From: Elusimicrobium minutum Pei191
GTDB taxonomy: Bacteria > Elusimicrobiota > Elusimicrobia > Elusimicrobiales > Elusimicrobiaceae
DNA: 64,000 bases
Direction: 5' to 3'
Assembly: GCF_000020145.1 (NCBI RefSeq)
Contig: NC_010644.1
Location: 930,001 to 994,000, forward strand
Position numbers and translations under genes: made by a program. Shown piece by piece: positions 53,305 through 61,056 of the stretch (positions are counted from its first letter, which is position 1; the number at the start of each line of letters is the position of its first letter). The notes below the pieces were generated by a model. That model was not told where the DNA came from and ran no database searches. It was given only the letters and a program-made list of their open reading frames with translations.

Positions 53305-53928
53305 TTAAATTATTGAAATAAGCTCAAATTTTAAATCTACCTCAGCGAAAGTATCATAATAATACAAACTGTAAGGTAAAACTGAGTTATTATACTCACG
53401 GTAATCCTCATAACTCATTTTTATGCTACCCACACTCATGTGTATCGGAAATTCATTGCCCAATGGGTAAACATACGTAACCTTGCCTATTTTATGCTTT
53501 CGTTTTACTTCCAGGTAATTATCGGCGCGCAGTTTAACTTTGTTAACTTCTTCCGGCTCTAATAAAAGAGCGTAAATAAATTTTTCAAACCTTCCTTTTA
53601 TTATACCCGTGTTAATATCGGGCAAAATGTAATTATATGTTATAACGCCGTTTTGCATAACCGCGTCTATAACTTTTGTACCCAAAGGTCCAAGCATTTT
53701 AATTGAATATTCATTATAATCAATTTCTTTAAATATCAAAACGCCTTCAAGTTTTAAATCCCTTATACCTGCCTGAATTTTAAAAGCTACGGCGCTTTCG
53801 CCATGACTGAAATACGAGGGGATTCCTCTTCCTCTATTCATGGCTTCATAATCTTTTTTTCCCCCGAAACCAGCGCAACCCGCGGTTAAAACCGCAGCAA
53901 TAAGAAGTATTGTAATCCTTTTAAACAT
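53305..53928 (-). CDS. Lipoprotein, possibly LolB-like
   Basis: 207 residues with lipobox LTAGC (Cys at 18). The mature part is strand-rich (AVAFKIQAGIRDLKLEGVLIFKE, YSIKMLGPLGTKVIDAVMQ, GKVTYVYPLGNEFP) and could form the half-barrel of LolA/LolB-like lipoprotein carriers. The similarity is structural guesswork rather than a motif match. Probably anchored at the outer membrane. Divergent from the WecA-like gene at 53966. Confidence 0.7.
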   Translation of the reverse strand: MFKRITILLIAAVLTAGCAGFGGKKDYEAMNRGRGIPSYFSHGESAVAFKIQAGIRDLKLEGVLIFKEIDYNEYSIKMLGPLGTKVIDAVMQNGVITYNYILPDINTGIIKGRFEKFIYALLLEPEEVNKVKLRADNYLEVKRKHKIGKVTYVYPLGNEFPIHMSVGSIKMSYEDYREYNNSVLPYSLYYYDTFAEVDLKFELISII

Positions 53929-53965
53929 TTTATCATTCCTTAATTTTTTATATATTATATATATT

Positions 53966-54994
53966 ATGCAAAATTTATCGACTTATGTGTTTTGTACTTT
54001 ATGCGCGCTTTTAATTTCCTCAATACTGGCGCCCGCGCTTGTGTTTATAACAAACGGCAGATTTACCGATAAACCCGGCGGCATTAAAAATCACATCGGA
54101 AACATACCGCTTGTAGGCGGTACTGCTATAGTGGCGGGTTTTTTTATAAGTCTTTTAATAATCCGTTTTACTACTGACTTCCCGAGCGGCACTTTGCACA
54201 GCTTAAGAGGCATTTTTCTTGGCGGTTTTATAATTTACTTTACTGGGATAGTTGACGATTTAAAAAAGCCCAAAGGCATAAACCCCGGCCTTAAGCTGCT
54301 TGGACAGGCGGCAGCGGCTTACATATTAATACATTACGGCATTAAAATTAATTTTATCGAAAATGTTTGGATTGCAAACACTCTTACTCTTATATGGATA
54401 ATAGGTCTTACAAATGCTTTTAACTTATTAGATATTATGGACGGCCTTTCCGTAAGCCAGGCGGCGTGCGCTTCTTTATTTTTCATTATAATCGCGCTGC
54501 CTTCCGAACATATTTACGTTAATTTTACGGCGGCGGCGCTTTTAGGTGCGGCTTTAGGTTTTTGGCCGTATAACCACAGCAAAAGGCAAAAAATATTTAT
54601 GGGCGACGGCGGAAGCATGTTTTTGGGTTTTGTTTTAGCGGCGGTATCTTTGGGAACGGAATATTCCGCAAAAAACCCTATGGCCGTTTTAGCGCCTATT
54701 CTTATTTTAGCCGTGCCTTTGTGGGACACGGGCTTTGTGTTTTTAGTAAGGACAATACAGGGTAAAAACCCTTTTTTAGGTTCACCCGACCACGCTGTTA
54801 TTCTTTTAAGAAATAAAGGCTTAACGCCAAATACCATACTGGCTTTATTTTTAACAGCATCAATAGGTTACGGTGCGCTGGCTTTGATAGTAATAAACGT
54901 TTCCGATTTTTGGACATACATTATCTTCGCCTTTTCAATGGTTGATATGACCGCCGCCGCGCATATGATTTATAAATTTAAAGGATTAAAATGA
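53966..54994 (+). CDS. Undecaprenyl-phosphate sugar-1-phosphate transferase (WecA/TagO/MraY family)
   Basis: 342 residues with about ten hydrophobic segments. Family motifs are TGIVDDLKKPKGINPGLKL near 92 (DD catalytic pair), NAFNLLDIMDGLSV near 150 and IFMGDGGSMFLGF near 210. Starts polysaccharide lipid-linked synthesis by transferring GlcNAc-1-P (or a relative) to undecaprenyl phosphate. The motif set distinguishes it from MraY only by context; the adjacent UGM-like gene points to O-antigen or other surface glycan. Overlaps the next gene by ATGA. Confidence 0.9.
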   Translation: MQNLSTYVFCTLCALLISSILAPALVFITNGRFTDKPGGIKNHIGNIPLVGGTAIVAGFFISLLIIRFTTDFPSGTLHSLRGIFLGGFIIYFTGIVDDLKKPKGINPGLKLLGQAAAAYILIHYGIKINFIENVWIANTLTLIWIIGLTNAFNLLDIMDGLSVSQAACASLFFIIIALPSEHIYVNFTAAALLGAALGFWPYNHSKRQKIFMGDGGSMFLGFVLAAVSLGTEYSAKNPMAVLAPILILAVPLWDTGFVFLVRTIQGKNPFLGSPDHAVILLRNKGLTPNTILALFLTASIGYGALALIVINVSDFWTYIIFAFSMVDMTAAAHMIYKFKGLK

Positions 54995-56286
54995 AAACCG
55001 ATATCTTAATTATAGGAGCGGGAATAACCGGCCTCAGCGCGGCTTACCACATAGGTAAAAAACGTGATTTTTTGCTGCTTGAGCAAGATTCCGAACCCGG
55101 CGGGCTTTGCAAAAGTATCGAGCAAGACGGATTCACATTTGACTACAGCGGCCACGTGGCCCATGTGCAAAGCGAATATGTAAGAGCGCTGTTAAAAAAA
55201 CTGCTCGCGAAAAATGTTTCTATAGTTAAAAGAAAGGCTTTTGCCTATCTTCAAGATACAATGGTTCCGTTCCCGTTCCAGGCAAACCTGTCATATTTAA
55301 AAGAAGATATTGTGGAAGAGTGCGTGCGCGCTCTTATGAAAGAAAGCAAAAACAAAAAAAAATCTTTTGATAATTTTAAACAATGGGCCGCCGCCACGTA
55401 TGGAGAGGGAATTTGCAAATATTTCATGTTTCCTTATAATGAAAAACTTTGGCAGGCTAAGGTTGAAGAATTAAGCACCGCCTGGTGCTCAACTTACGTA
55501 CCTAAAACTGATTTAGAAGATATTATAAAGGGCGCGTATTTTAAACAAAAGGAAAATTTTGGCTATAACACACACTTCTTTTACCCAAAAAAAGGCGGTA
55601 TAGGCGCGCTTACAAAAGCTCTAGCCCAAAAAACAAATAATATCATTTACAATACACAGGTAAAAGAAATTGATTTAAAAAACAAAAAAGTAATAACAAA
55701 TAACGGTGAGTTTGAATATAATACTATAATTAACACAACCCCTTTAAAACCATTTACCTCTTTATGTAAAGGCCTTCCGCAGGAAGTTTATGAAAAAGCG
55801 GATAAATTAAAACACAATGTGGTATATGTTTTAAATTTAGGGGTAAACAGGGAAATAAAAAATATAAGCTGGATATACTTCCCGGAAGAAAAGTTTAAAT
55901 TTTACAGAGTGGGCGTGCAAAGCAGCTTTTCTCAGGAAGTCGCCCCCCCGGGAGCCGGCGCTTTATATGTTGAAATATCCGCCAAACCGGGCGCTAAAAA
56001 ACCTAATTTTAAAGAACTTCAAAAAGAAATTATAAAAAACCTTGTATCATGTGATATCATAAAAAAGGAAGATAAAATTCTTACTTCCCTTTGGTTGACA
56101 ATAAATCCCGCTTACGCCTGCTATAACTTGGAAAGGGAAACAATTGTTCCCTGCTTAACAAAAACGCTGGCCAAGCACAATGTTGTAAGTGCGGGGCGTT
56201 ACGGCAGTTGGGAGTATTCTTTTATGGAACGCAACCTGCTTGAAGGCAAAGTTTTGGGAGATGAAGCATCCGCCAAACAACCATAG
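54991..56286 (+). CDS. FAD-dependent oxidoreductase, UDP-galactopyranose mutase-like
   Basis: 431 residues. The FAD-binding motif is LIIGAGITGLSAAYHIG at residues 5-21, followed by EQDSEPGGLCKS and GFTFDYSGHV near 46. The middle (FPYNEKLWQAKVEEL) resembles the UGM/protoporphyrinogen oxidase superfamily. Coupled by a four-base overlap to the WecA-like transferase, so a role in making a sugar nucleotide for a surface glycan is likely. Whether it makes Galf is uncertain because key UGM residues cannot be confirmed by eye. Confidence 0.8.
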   Translation: MKTDILIIGAGITGLSAAYHIGKKRDFLLLEQDSEPGGLCKSIEQDGFTFDYSGHVAHVQSEYVRALLKKLLAKNVSIVKRKAFAYLQDTMVPFPFQANLSYLKEDIVEECVRALMKESKNKKKSFDNFKQWAAATYGEGICKYFMFPYNEKLWQAKVEELSTAWCSTYVPKTDLEDIIKGAYFKQKENFGYNTHFFYPKKGGIGALTKALAQKTNNIIYNTQVKEIDLKNKKVITNNGEFEYNTIINTTPLKPFTSLCKGLPQEVYEKADKLKHNVVYVLNLGVNREIKNISWIYFPEEKFKFYRVGVQSSFSQEVAPPGAGALYVEISAKPGAKKPNFKELQKEIIKNLVSCDIIKKEDKILTSLWLTINPAYACYNLERETIVPCLTKTLAKHNVVSAGRYGSWEYSFMERNLLEGKVLGDEASAKQP

Positions 56287-56334
56287 GGTTCAAAATTTGT
56301 AAAATATTAACATATTCTCTAACGGAAACCATTT

Positions 56335-57462
56335 ATGAAAATATTATATTTCGGCGGTAGTTTTGACCCTGTTCACAGAGGGCATACCGCCCTTTTAAAA
56401 GCCGCCGTAAAAGAAATAAAACCCGACATCATACATATTATTCCGGCGTTTCATTCACCCTTTAAGGAACGTTCAAATACACCTTTTGACCTGCGTATGG
56501 ATATGGTGCGCCAAGCTTTTAAAGATATTAAAGTCAATATAATTTTTGATAATTTTGAACAGAGGCAAAACAAAAAAACTTTTGCATGGCAAAATGTGGA
56601 ACATATTAAAAAAACATATGAAAACCCCAAAATATTTATGCTTGTTGGAACCGACGCGCTTAACGATATTCCCAAATGGTCAAACCCGGAGTACCTTTTT
56701 AAAAACGTAATTGTCGTGGCGGGTAAAAGGGTGGGCCTCGCGGCTGAAGAAAAACTGCCCTTTAAATACCATACTCTTAAAGCCAGGCTGCCAAGAATAT
56801 CCTCCTCACAAATACGTTTGGAAATAATGATTTCCGGCGCCGCTTCAGAGGAGCTTGGCCCCATAAAAAAGATTATTGACGACAACAGGCTTTACTTTTT
56901 AAATTTGCATGACTGGCTTAAAAAAAATTTAAAAGAAAACAGGTATCTTCACTCTAAAGCGGTTTCCGCTTTAGCCGCGCAACTTGCTTTAATTAATGAG
57001 GTTTACCCTGAAAGGTCAGCCCTGGCGGCTTTACTGCACGACTGCGGCAAAAGCATGTCCCCAAAAGAATTAATAGCCTATTGTGACAAGCACAATATAC
57101 GCCTGCCCTATTATAAAGAAATATGTGAAAACGGGCCAGATTTGCTGCATTCTTTTGTTTCGGCGCATATAGCTCAGCATGTTTTTAAAATTACCGATGA
57201 GGAAATTTTAGCCGCCGTGCGCGAGCATACTTTGGGCGCCGTAAACATGGGCGTTTATTCTAAAATTTTATATGTTGCAGACACCGGTTCAAAAGACAGA
57301 AAATACAAAGGCGCTTTTACCGTACGCGACCTTGCCTTAAAAGATTTAGACACGGCGCTCGTAGCTGCCACAAGAATGAAATTAATTTTTACCGTTGAAG
57401 CCGGCAAATGGCTTTGTCCGGAAGGAAACATCGTATGGAACAATCTCGTATCGAAAAAATAA
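56335..57462 (+). CDS. nadD: Nicotinate-nucleotide adenylyltransferase fused to a YqeK-like HD hydrolase
   Basis: 375 residues. Residues 1-190 are NadD: YFGGSFDPVHRGHTALL (the GSFDPxHxGH motif), VGTDALNDIPKW near 106 and LPRISSSQIR near 150. Residues 200-375 are an HD phosphohydrolase of the YqeK type, with RYLHSKAVSALAAQLA, ALLHDCGKSM near 242 (HD pair), HSFVSAHIAQHVF and REHTLGAVNMG near 300. YqeK hydrolyses Ap4A. In many genomes nadD and yqeK are neighbours; here they are one chain. NAD synthesis in the cytosol. Confidence 0.92.
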   Translation: MKILYFGGSFDPVHRGHTALLKAAVKEIKPDIIHIIPAFHSPFKERSNTPFDLRMDMVRQAFKDIKVNIIFDNFEQRQNKKTFAWQNVEHIKKTYENPKIFMLVGTDALNDIPKWSNPEYLFKNVIVVAGKRVGLAAEEKLPFKYHTLKARLPRISSSQIRLEIMISGAASEELGPIKKIIDDNRLYFLNLHDWLKKNLKENRYLHSKAVSALAAQLALINEVYPERSALAALLHDCGKSMSPKELIAYCDKHNIRLPYYKEICENGPDLLHSFVSAHIAQHVFKITDEEILAAVREHTLGAVNMGVYSKILYVADTGSKDRKYKGAFTVRDLALKDLDTALVAATRMKLIFTVEAGKWLCPEGNIVWNNLVSKK

Positions 57463-58352
57463 AAAATTATTTAATTATCGGCATTTTCTTAATAATTATG
57501 GCCTGCGCTTTTTTCGCGCAGAGAAACAGCTTTATAGCGCAGCTTTATACGGGTAAAGCGGCGGATAATTTTAACTTTATAATATTATCGGAACCGGCCA
57601 TTATAATGACATACTCGCCGGAAAAAAACCTTGTAACCGTGGCAAATGCCTCCTTACCGGCGGCTAAAAAAACTAAAAATCCGCCGCCTGAACTTACCGA
57701 TAACCAAAAAGCGCTTAAATTGTTGGAACAAAAAAACATAAGCGCTAAAAACTATAGGTTTTTTAACCCCTCTTTAAAAACTTCGGAAGAAAATTGGAAT
57801 AAATTTATAAACACTTTTTCAAATTGGAGGTATAACCCGCTTCTCTGCGCGGCTTATGTTTACGGTTATGTTAAAGCAATAGCCCAAAAAAGAACAAATT
57901 TACGCCCTTATGAATTTGCCCTCCTTACTTTAGGCCTGCTTAATAAAGAACCTACCGATTTTAGCATAACGCTTGATTTACCCAAATCAAAAAAACAAAC
58001 CTCGGTTAATGAGGAAAAAGGCGGCAACTCACCCTTAACCACGCAAGACCGCCCATTAATTGTTGAAATTTATAACGCCTCCGGCGAAAAGGGCGCCGCG
58101 CTCGCTTTAACGCAATATTTAAGAAATATAAATGAAAAAGGGCTTATAAACATTGACGTTTTACAGTATGATAATTACAATAAAACAGAAGAACAGACAA
58201 AAATAATTGACCACAGCGGCCGCATAAAAGAAATCAAACAGTTAAGCGTGGCCTTGGGCCTTCGCGACAATGCCCTTTTTAATGAAAATGCCCCCGCCGC
58301 CTACTGCGACGCGAAAATAATTATAGGCAAAAATTTTAAAATGCCGAAATAG
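57435..58352 (+). CDS. LytR C-terminal-domain protein
   Basis: 305 residues from the ATG at 57435, overlapping nadD by 28 bases. One membrane helix (residues 10-30), a variable linker, then the LytR_C domain near residue 205 (LIVEIYNASGEKGAALALTQYL, then DVLQYDNYN). The LCP catalytic part found in LytR is absent. Its place between nadD and rsfS is a common order in which an LCP protein is usual. Likely a cell-envelope protein of unknown role. Confidence 0.8.
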   Translation: MEQSRIEKIKNYLIIGIFLIIMACAFFAQRNSFIAQLYTGKAADNFNFIILSEPAIIMTYSPEKNLVTVANASLPAAKKTKNPPPELTDNQKALKLLEQKNISAKNYRFFNPSLKTSEENWNKFINTFSNWRYNPLLCAAYVYGYVKAIAQKRTNLRPYEFALLTLGLLNKEPTDFSITLDLPKSKKQTSVNEEKGGNSPLTTQDRPLIVEIYNASGEKGAALALTQYLRNINEKGLINIDVLQYDNYNKTEEQTKIIDHSGRIKEIKQLSVALGLRDNALFNENAPAAYCDAKIIIGKNFKMPK

Positions 58353-58472
58353 CCTAAACTGCAGATAAAATCTTCTGCCGTATTATAAAAAAAACAGTAT
58401 AAAAACTCTGCCAATTCCCCTGTAAAATGCTAAAATATTACATAAATGGAAAAGTAAAGAAAGGGAGAATGT

Positions 58473-59087
58473 ATGAATACAAAAGAATTAGTTTTTCTTA
58501 CAGCTCGTTACGCTGATGAAAAAAAAGCCGAAAACGTTACAGTAATAGATTTGAAAGGGATGTCGTCCCTTTGTGATTATATTGTTTTGGCTACTGTTAC
58601 CTCCCGCCCTCATTTAGAAGCCGTTGAACAGGAAGTGAGTACCAATTTAAAACAAGTTAATCTCTTTAAAACAAAGCGCGATGGCGGCGAATCAAACATG
58701 TGGCGCGTGTCGGACTACGGCGCGTTTATGCTTCACTTAATGACAAAAGAAGCCAGGGATTTTTATGCTTTAGACAAAATATTTAGCTTTGGCGAAGTTA
58801 TTGACTGGCAGGAAAAGCCCCAAATTAAAGAAGTTAAAAAAACCGCCGCAAAAAAAGAAACTGCTAAAAAAACAACTGTCAAAAAAGCAGCAACAAAAAA
58901 AACGACCCAAAAAAAAGCCGCTGTTAAGAAAACTGCCGTAAAAAAGACAACGGCAAAAAAAGCGGCCGTAAAAAAAACCGTTAAAAAAGCAGCTCCTAAA
59001 AAAGCTGTAAAAAAAGCGGCTCCTAAAAAAGTTGTAAAAAAAGCGGCTGTAAAAAAAACTCCTAAGAAAACAACCAAAAAGAAATAA
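58473..59087 (+). CDS. rsfS: Ribosomal silencing factor RsfS with histone-H1-like tail
   Basis: Residues 1-117 are a standard RsfS (Iojap) domain: VIDLKGMSSLCDYIVLAT near 22, GGESNMWRVSDYGAFMLHLM near 71 and ARDFYALDKIF. It binds ribosomal protein L14 and blocks subunit joining in starvation. Residues 118-204 are an 85-residue Lys/Ala/Thr-rich tail made of repeats such as KKTAAKK, KKAAPKKAVKK and KKTTKKK, like histone H1 or AlgP. Normal RsfS ends near 110-120 residues. A strong SD (AAGGGAG) precedes the ATG. Coupled to argS two bases downstream. Confidence 0.88.
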   Translation: MNTKELVFLTARYADEKKAENVTVIDLKGMSSLCDYIVLATVTSRPHLEAVEQEVSTNLKQVNLFKTKRDGGESNMWRVSDYGAFMLHLMTKEARDFYALDKIFSFGEVIDWQEKPQIKEVKKTAAKKETAKKTTVKKAATKKTTQKKAAVKKTAVKKTTAKKAAVKKTVKKAAPKKAVKKAAPKKVVKKAAVKKTPKKTTKKK

Positions 59088-59089
59088 CT

Positions 59090-60688
59090 ATGTTAGATAA
59101 TTTAAAAAAAGATATTGAAACCAAGCTTTTTAACGCTGAAGTTTTTGAAGGCGCTGTCTTACCTCCCGTAGATCTTACCCCCGCCCCCCCCCATACAGGG
59201 GCAGACATTTCTCTTACATGGGCAATGAGCGCGGCTAAAACATTAAAGAAAAATCCGCTTGAAATAGCCAAAGCCGCAGTAAAAGTAATCAGCGAGGTTA
59301 CTTTTGTGGCATCGGCTTCTTACGCTGCTCCCGGTTTTATAAATATAATACTGGAAGATAGTTTTATCTCATCAAGCGCTTTAGACCGCAGGTTAAAGAA
59401 CCGCAAAACCGCCGGTGAAAATAAAGAACGCGTTCTTATTGAATTTGTTTCGGCCAACCCTACAGGCCCTTTACACGTGGCAAGCGGCAGGGGCGCCAGC
59501 TTGGGCGACAGCCTTGTGCGCATATTTAACGCTTTAGGCATACAGTGCGATTCAGAATATTATGTAAACGATTCGGGCAACCAGGCCATGCTTTTAGGCG
59601 TTTCTTTAAAAGCGCGCGTTAACGGGCAAGAACCGCCCGAAAACGGGTATCACGGCTCATATCTTATAGAAATGGCCGACGAAATTAGAGAAATGTCCAA
59701 AGACTGGACAGAAGAACAGTTTTCCATATATGCTATTGAATATTTAATTAAAACGCATCAGCGCGACATGCAGGCTTTTAACGTTAATTTTACGCGTTGG
59801 TTTAGAGAGTCGGAACTTTACAAAGAAAGCCTACCCGCGAAGGCGTTGGACTTTTTAAAAGAAAAAGGGCTTGCTTATGAGGCTGACGGCGCTGTCTGGT
59901 TCGGCACGACAAAAGATAATGACGATAAAGACCGCGTTTTAGTACGCGCTGACGGTAGACCTACCTATTTTTTAGCCGATATCGCTTACCATAAAAATAA
60001 ATATGACAGGGGTTTTACAACGCTTGTTGATATTTTAGGCGCCGACCACCACGGTTATGTTCCACGCATGAAAGCGGCTGTAAAAGCTTTAGGCGAGAAC
60101 GAAGAATCTTTTGTTCCGATAATACACCAGCTTGTTCATTTAATCGAAGGGGGTGAAAAGGTTAAAATGTCCAAACGTTCCGGCAGGTTTATAACATTAA
60201 AAGAACTTACCGAAGAAGTTGGAGCTGACGCCTGCAGATTCTTATTCGCTTCCCGCACGCCCGACGCGCACATGAACTTTGACATTGATTTAGCAAAAAA
60301 AAGAACTAATGAAAACCCTGTTTTCTACGTGCAATACGTACACGCAAGGGCCGCTTCAATAGCCAGAATGGCAGAGCAAAAGCATTTACAACAGGCCGAA
60401 AACCTTGTTGATTTTAAATTGACTCCGCAAGAACGCACCCTTTTAATAAAAATACTGTGGTTTAAACACGCTTTAAAAAATTGCGTAAGAGATATGTCCC
60501 CCCATCATTTAACAACATATCTTATTGAGCTTGCGGGCAACTTCCACTCTTTTTACGACGCATGCAGAGTGGTTGACGAAGATAACCCCCAAACAACCGC
60601 GCACAGGCTGCTTATTTGCGACAGGGTAAGAGAGCGTATAAAAAAAGGTCTTGAATTTTTGGGCGTAAGCGCGCCCGAAGAAATGTAG
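59090..60688 (+). CDS. argS: Arginyl-tRNA synthetase
   Basis: 532 residues. The class I motif HIGH appears as HVASGRGASLGDSL near 127 after SANPTGPL, and KMSKS as KVKMSKRSGRF near 358. The N-terminal Arg-specific region and a C-terminal anticodon-binding DALR-like domain (FKLTPQERTLLIKILW, SFYDACRVVDED) are in place. Slightly shorter than E. coli ArgS (577). Starts two bases after rsfS, so probably in the same operon. A terminator and a repeat array follow. Confidence 0.95.
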   Translation: MLDNLKKDIETKLFNAEVFEGAVLPPVDLTPAPPHTGADISLTWAMSAAKTLKKNPLEIAKAAVKVISEVTFVASASYAAPGFINIILEDSFISSSALDRRLKNRKTAGENKERVLIEFVSANPTGPLHVASGRGASLGDSLVRIFNALGIQCDSEYYVNDSGNQAMLLGVSLKARVNGQEPPENGYHGSYLIEMADEIREMSKDWTEEQFSIYAIEYLIKTHQRDMQAFNVNFTRWFRESELYKESLPAKALDFLKEKGLAYEADGAVWFGTTKDNDDKDRVLVRADGRPTYFLADIAYHKNKYDRGFTTLVDILGADHHGYVPRMKAAVKALGENEESFVPIIHQLVHLIEGGEKVKMSKRSGRFITLKELTEEVGADACRFLFASRTPDAHMNFDIDLAKKRTNENPVFYVQYVHARAASIARMAEQKHLQQAENLVDFKLTPQERTLLIKILWFKHALKNCVRDMSPHHLTTYLIELAGNFHSFYDACRVVDEDNPQTTAHRLLICDRVRERIKKGLEFLGVSAPEEM

Positions 60689-60711
60689 TTTTAAGCCTTA
60701 AAAAATTAATT

Positions 60712-60739
60712 TAAAGCCCCGCACACTTGCGGGGCTTTT
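60712..60739 (+). terminator. Intrinsic terminator after argS
   Basis: Stem AAAGCCCCGC / GCGGGGCTTTT. Its 3' arm runs into the first repeat copy. Confidence 0.8.
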
Positions 60740-60897
60740 GCTTACGCAAAGCTAATTTACCTATTGATACGCCTTGCAGTGTTGCAAGGCTTTTGCTTAC
60801 GCAAAGCCTCTGCCTTCGGCATAAACCTATTGATACGCCTTGCAGGGTTGCAAGGCTTTTGCTTTCAGCAAAGCCTCTGCCTTTGGCATTAATTGAT
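60733..60897. repeat. Tandem 66-bp extragenic repeat, about three copies
   Basis: Copies begin at 60733 (with an internal 11-base deletion), 60788 and 60854 (truncated). Each holds GGCTTTTGCTTACGCAAAGC and CCTATTGATACGCCTTGCAG, and folds into small hairpins (GCCTTGCA / TGCAAGGC, GCCTTCGGC). Nothing codes here. Confidence 0.85.
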
Positions 60898-61056
60898 TCC
60901 AAAACATCCAAATCCCAAAATCAAATAACAACTTTTACCCACAGGAGTTTAGCATTATTACAACCAAATAACCTTGTTTACAAGGCAAAAAATATATTAG
61001 CATGTATATATGTGTTTATACATGATAAATGTATACATTAAAAGGAGAAGGGATTT
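60898..61056 (+). promoter_or_regulatory. Upstream region of the A2M-like gene with palindromes
   Basis: CATGTATA (61001-61008) and TATACATG (61017-61024) form a palindrome, followed by ATGTATACAT (61029-61038). A good SD (AAAAGGAGAAGGG) precedes the ATG at 61057. Likely an operator or promoter region. Confidence 0.5.

Noticed and set aside
60711-61041. ORFs on both strands across the 66-bp repeat
   Set aside because: The reading follows the DNA repeat and terminator; no ribosome site or domain.
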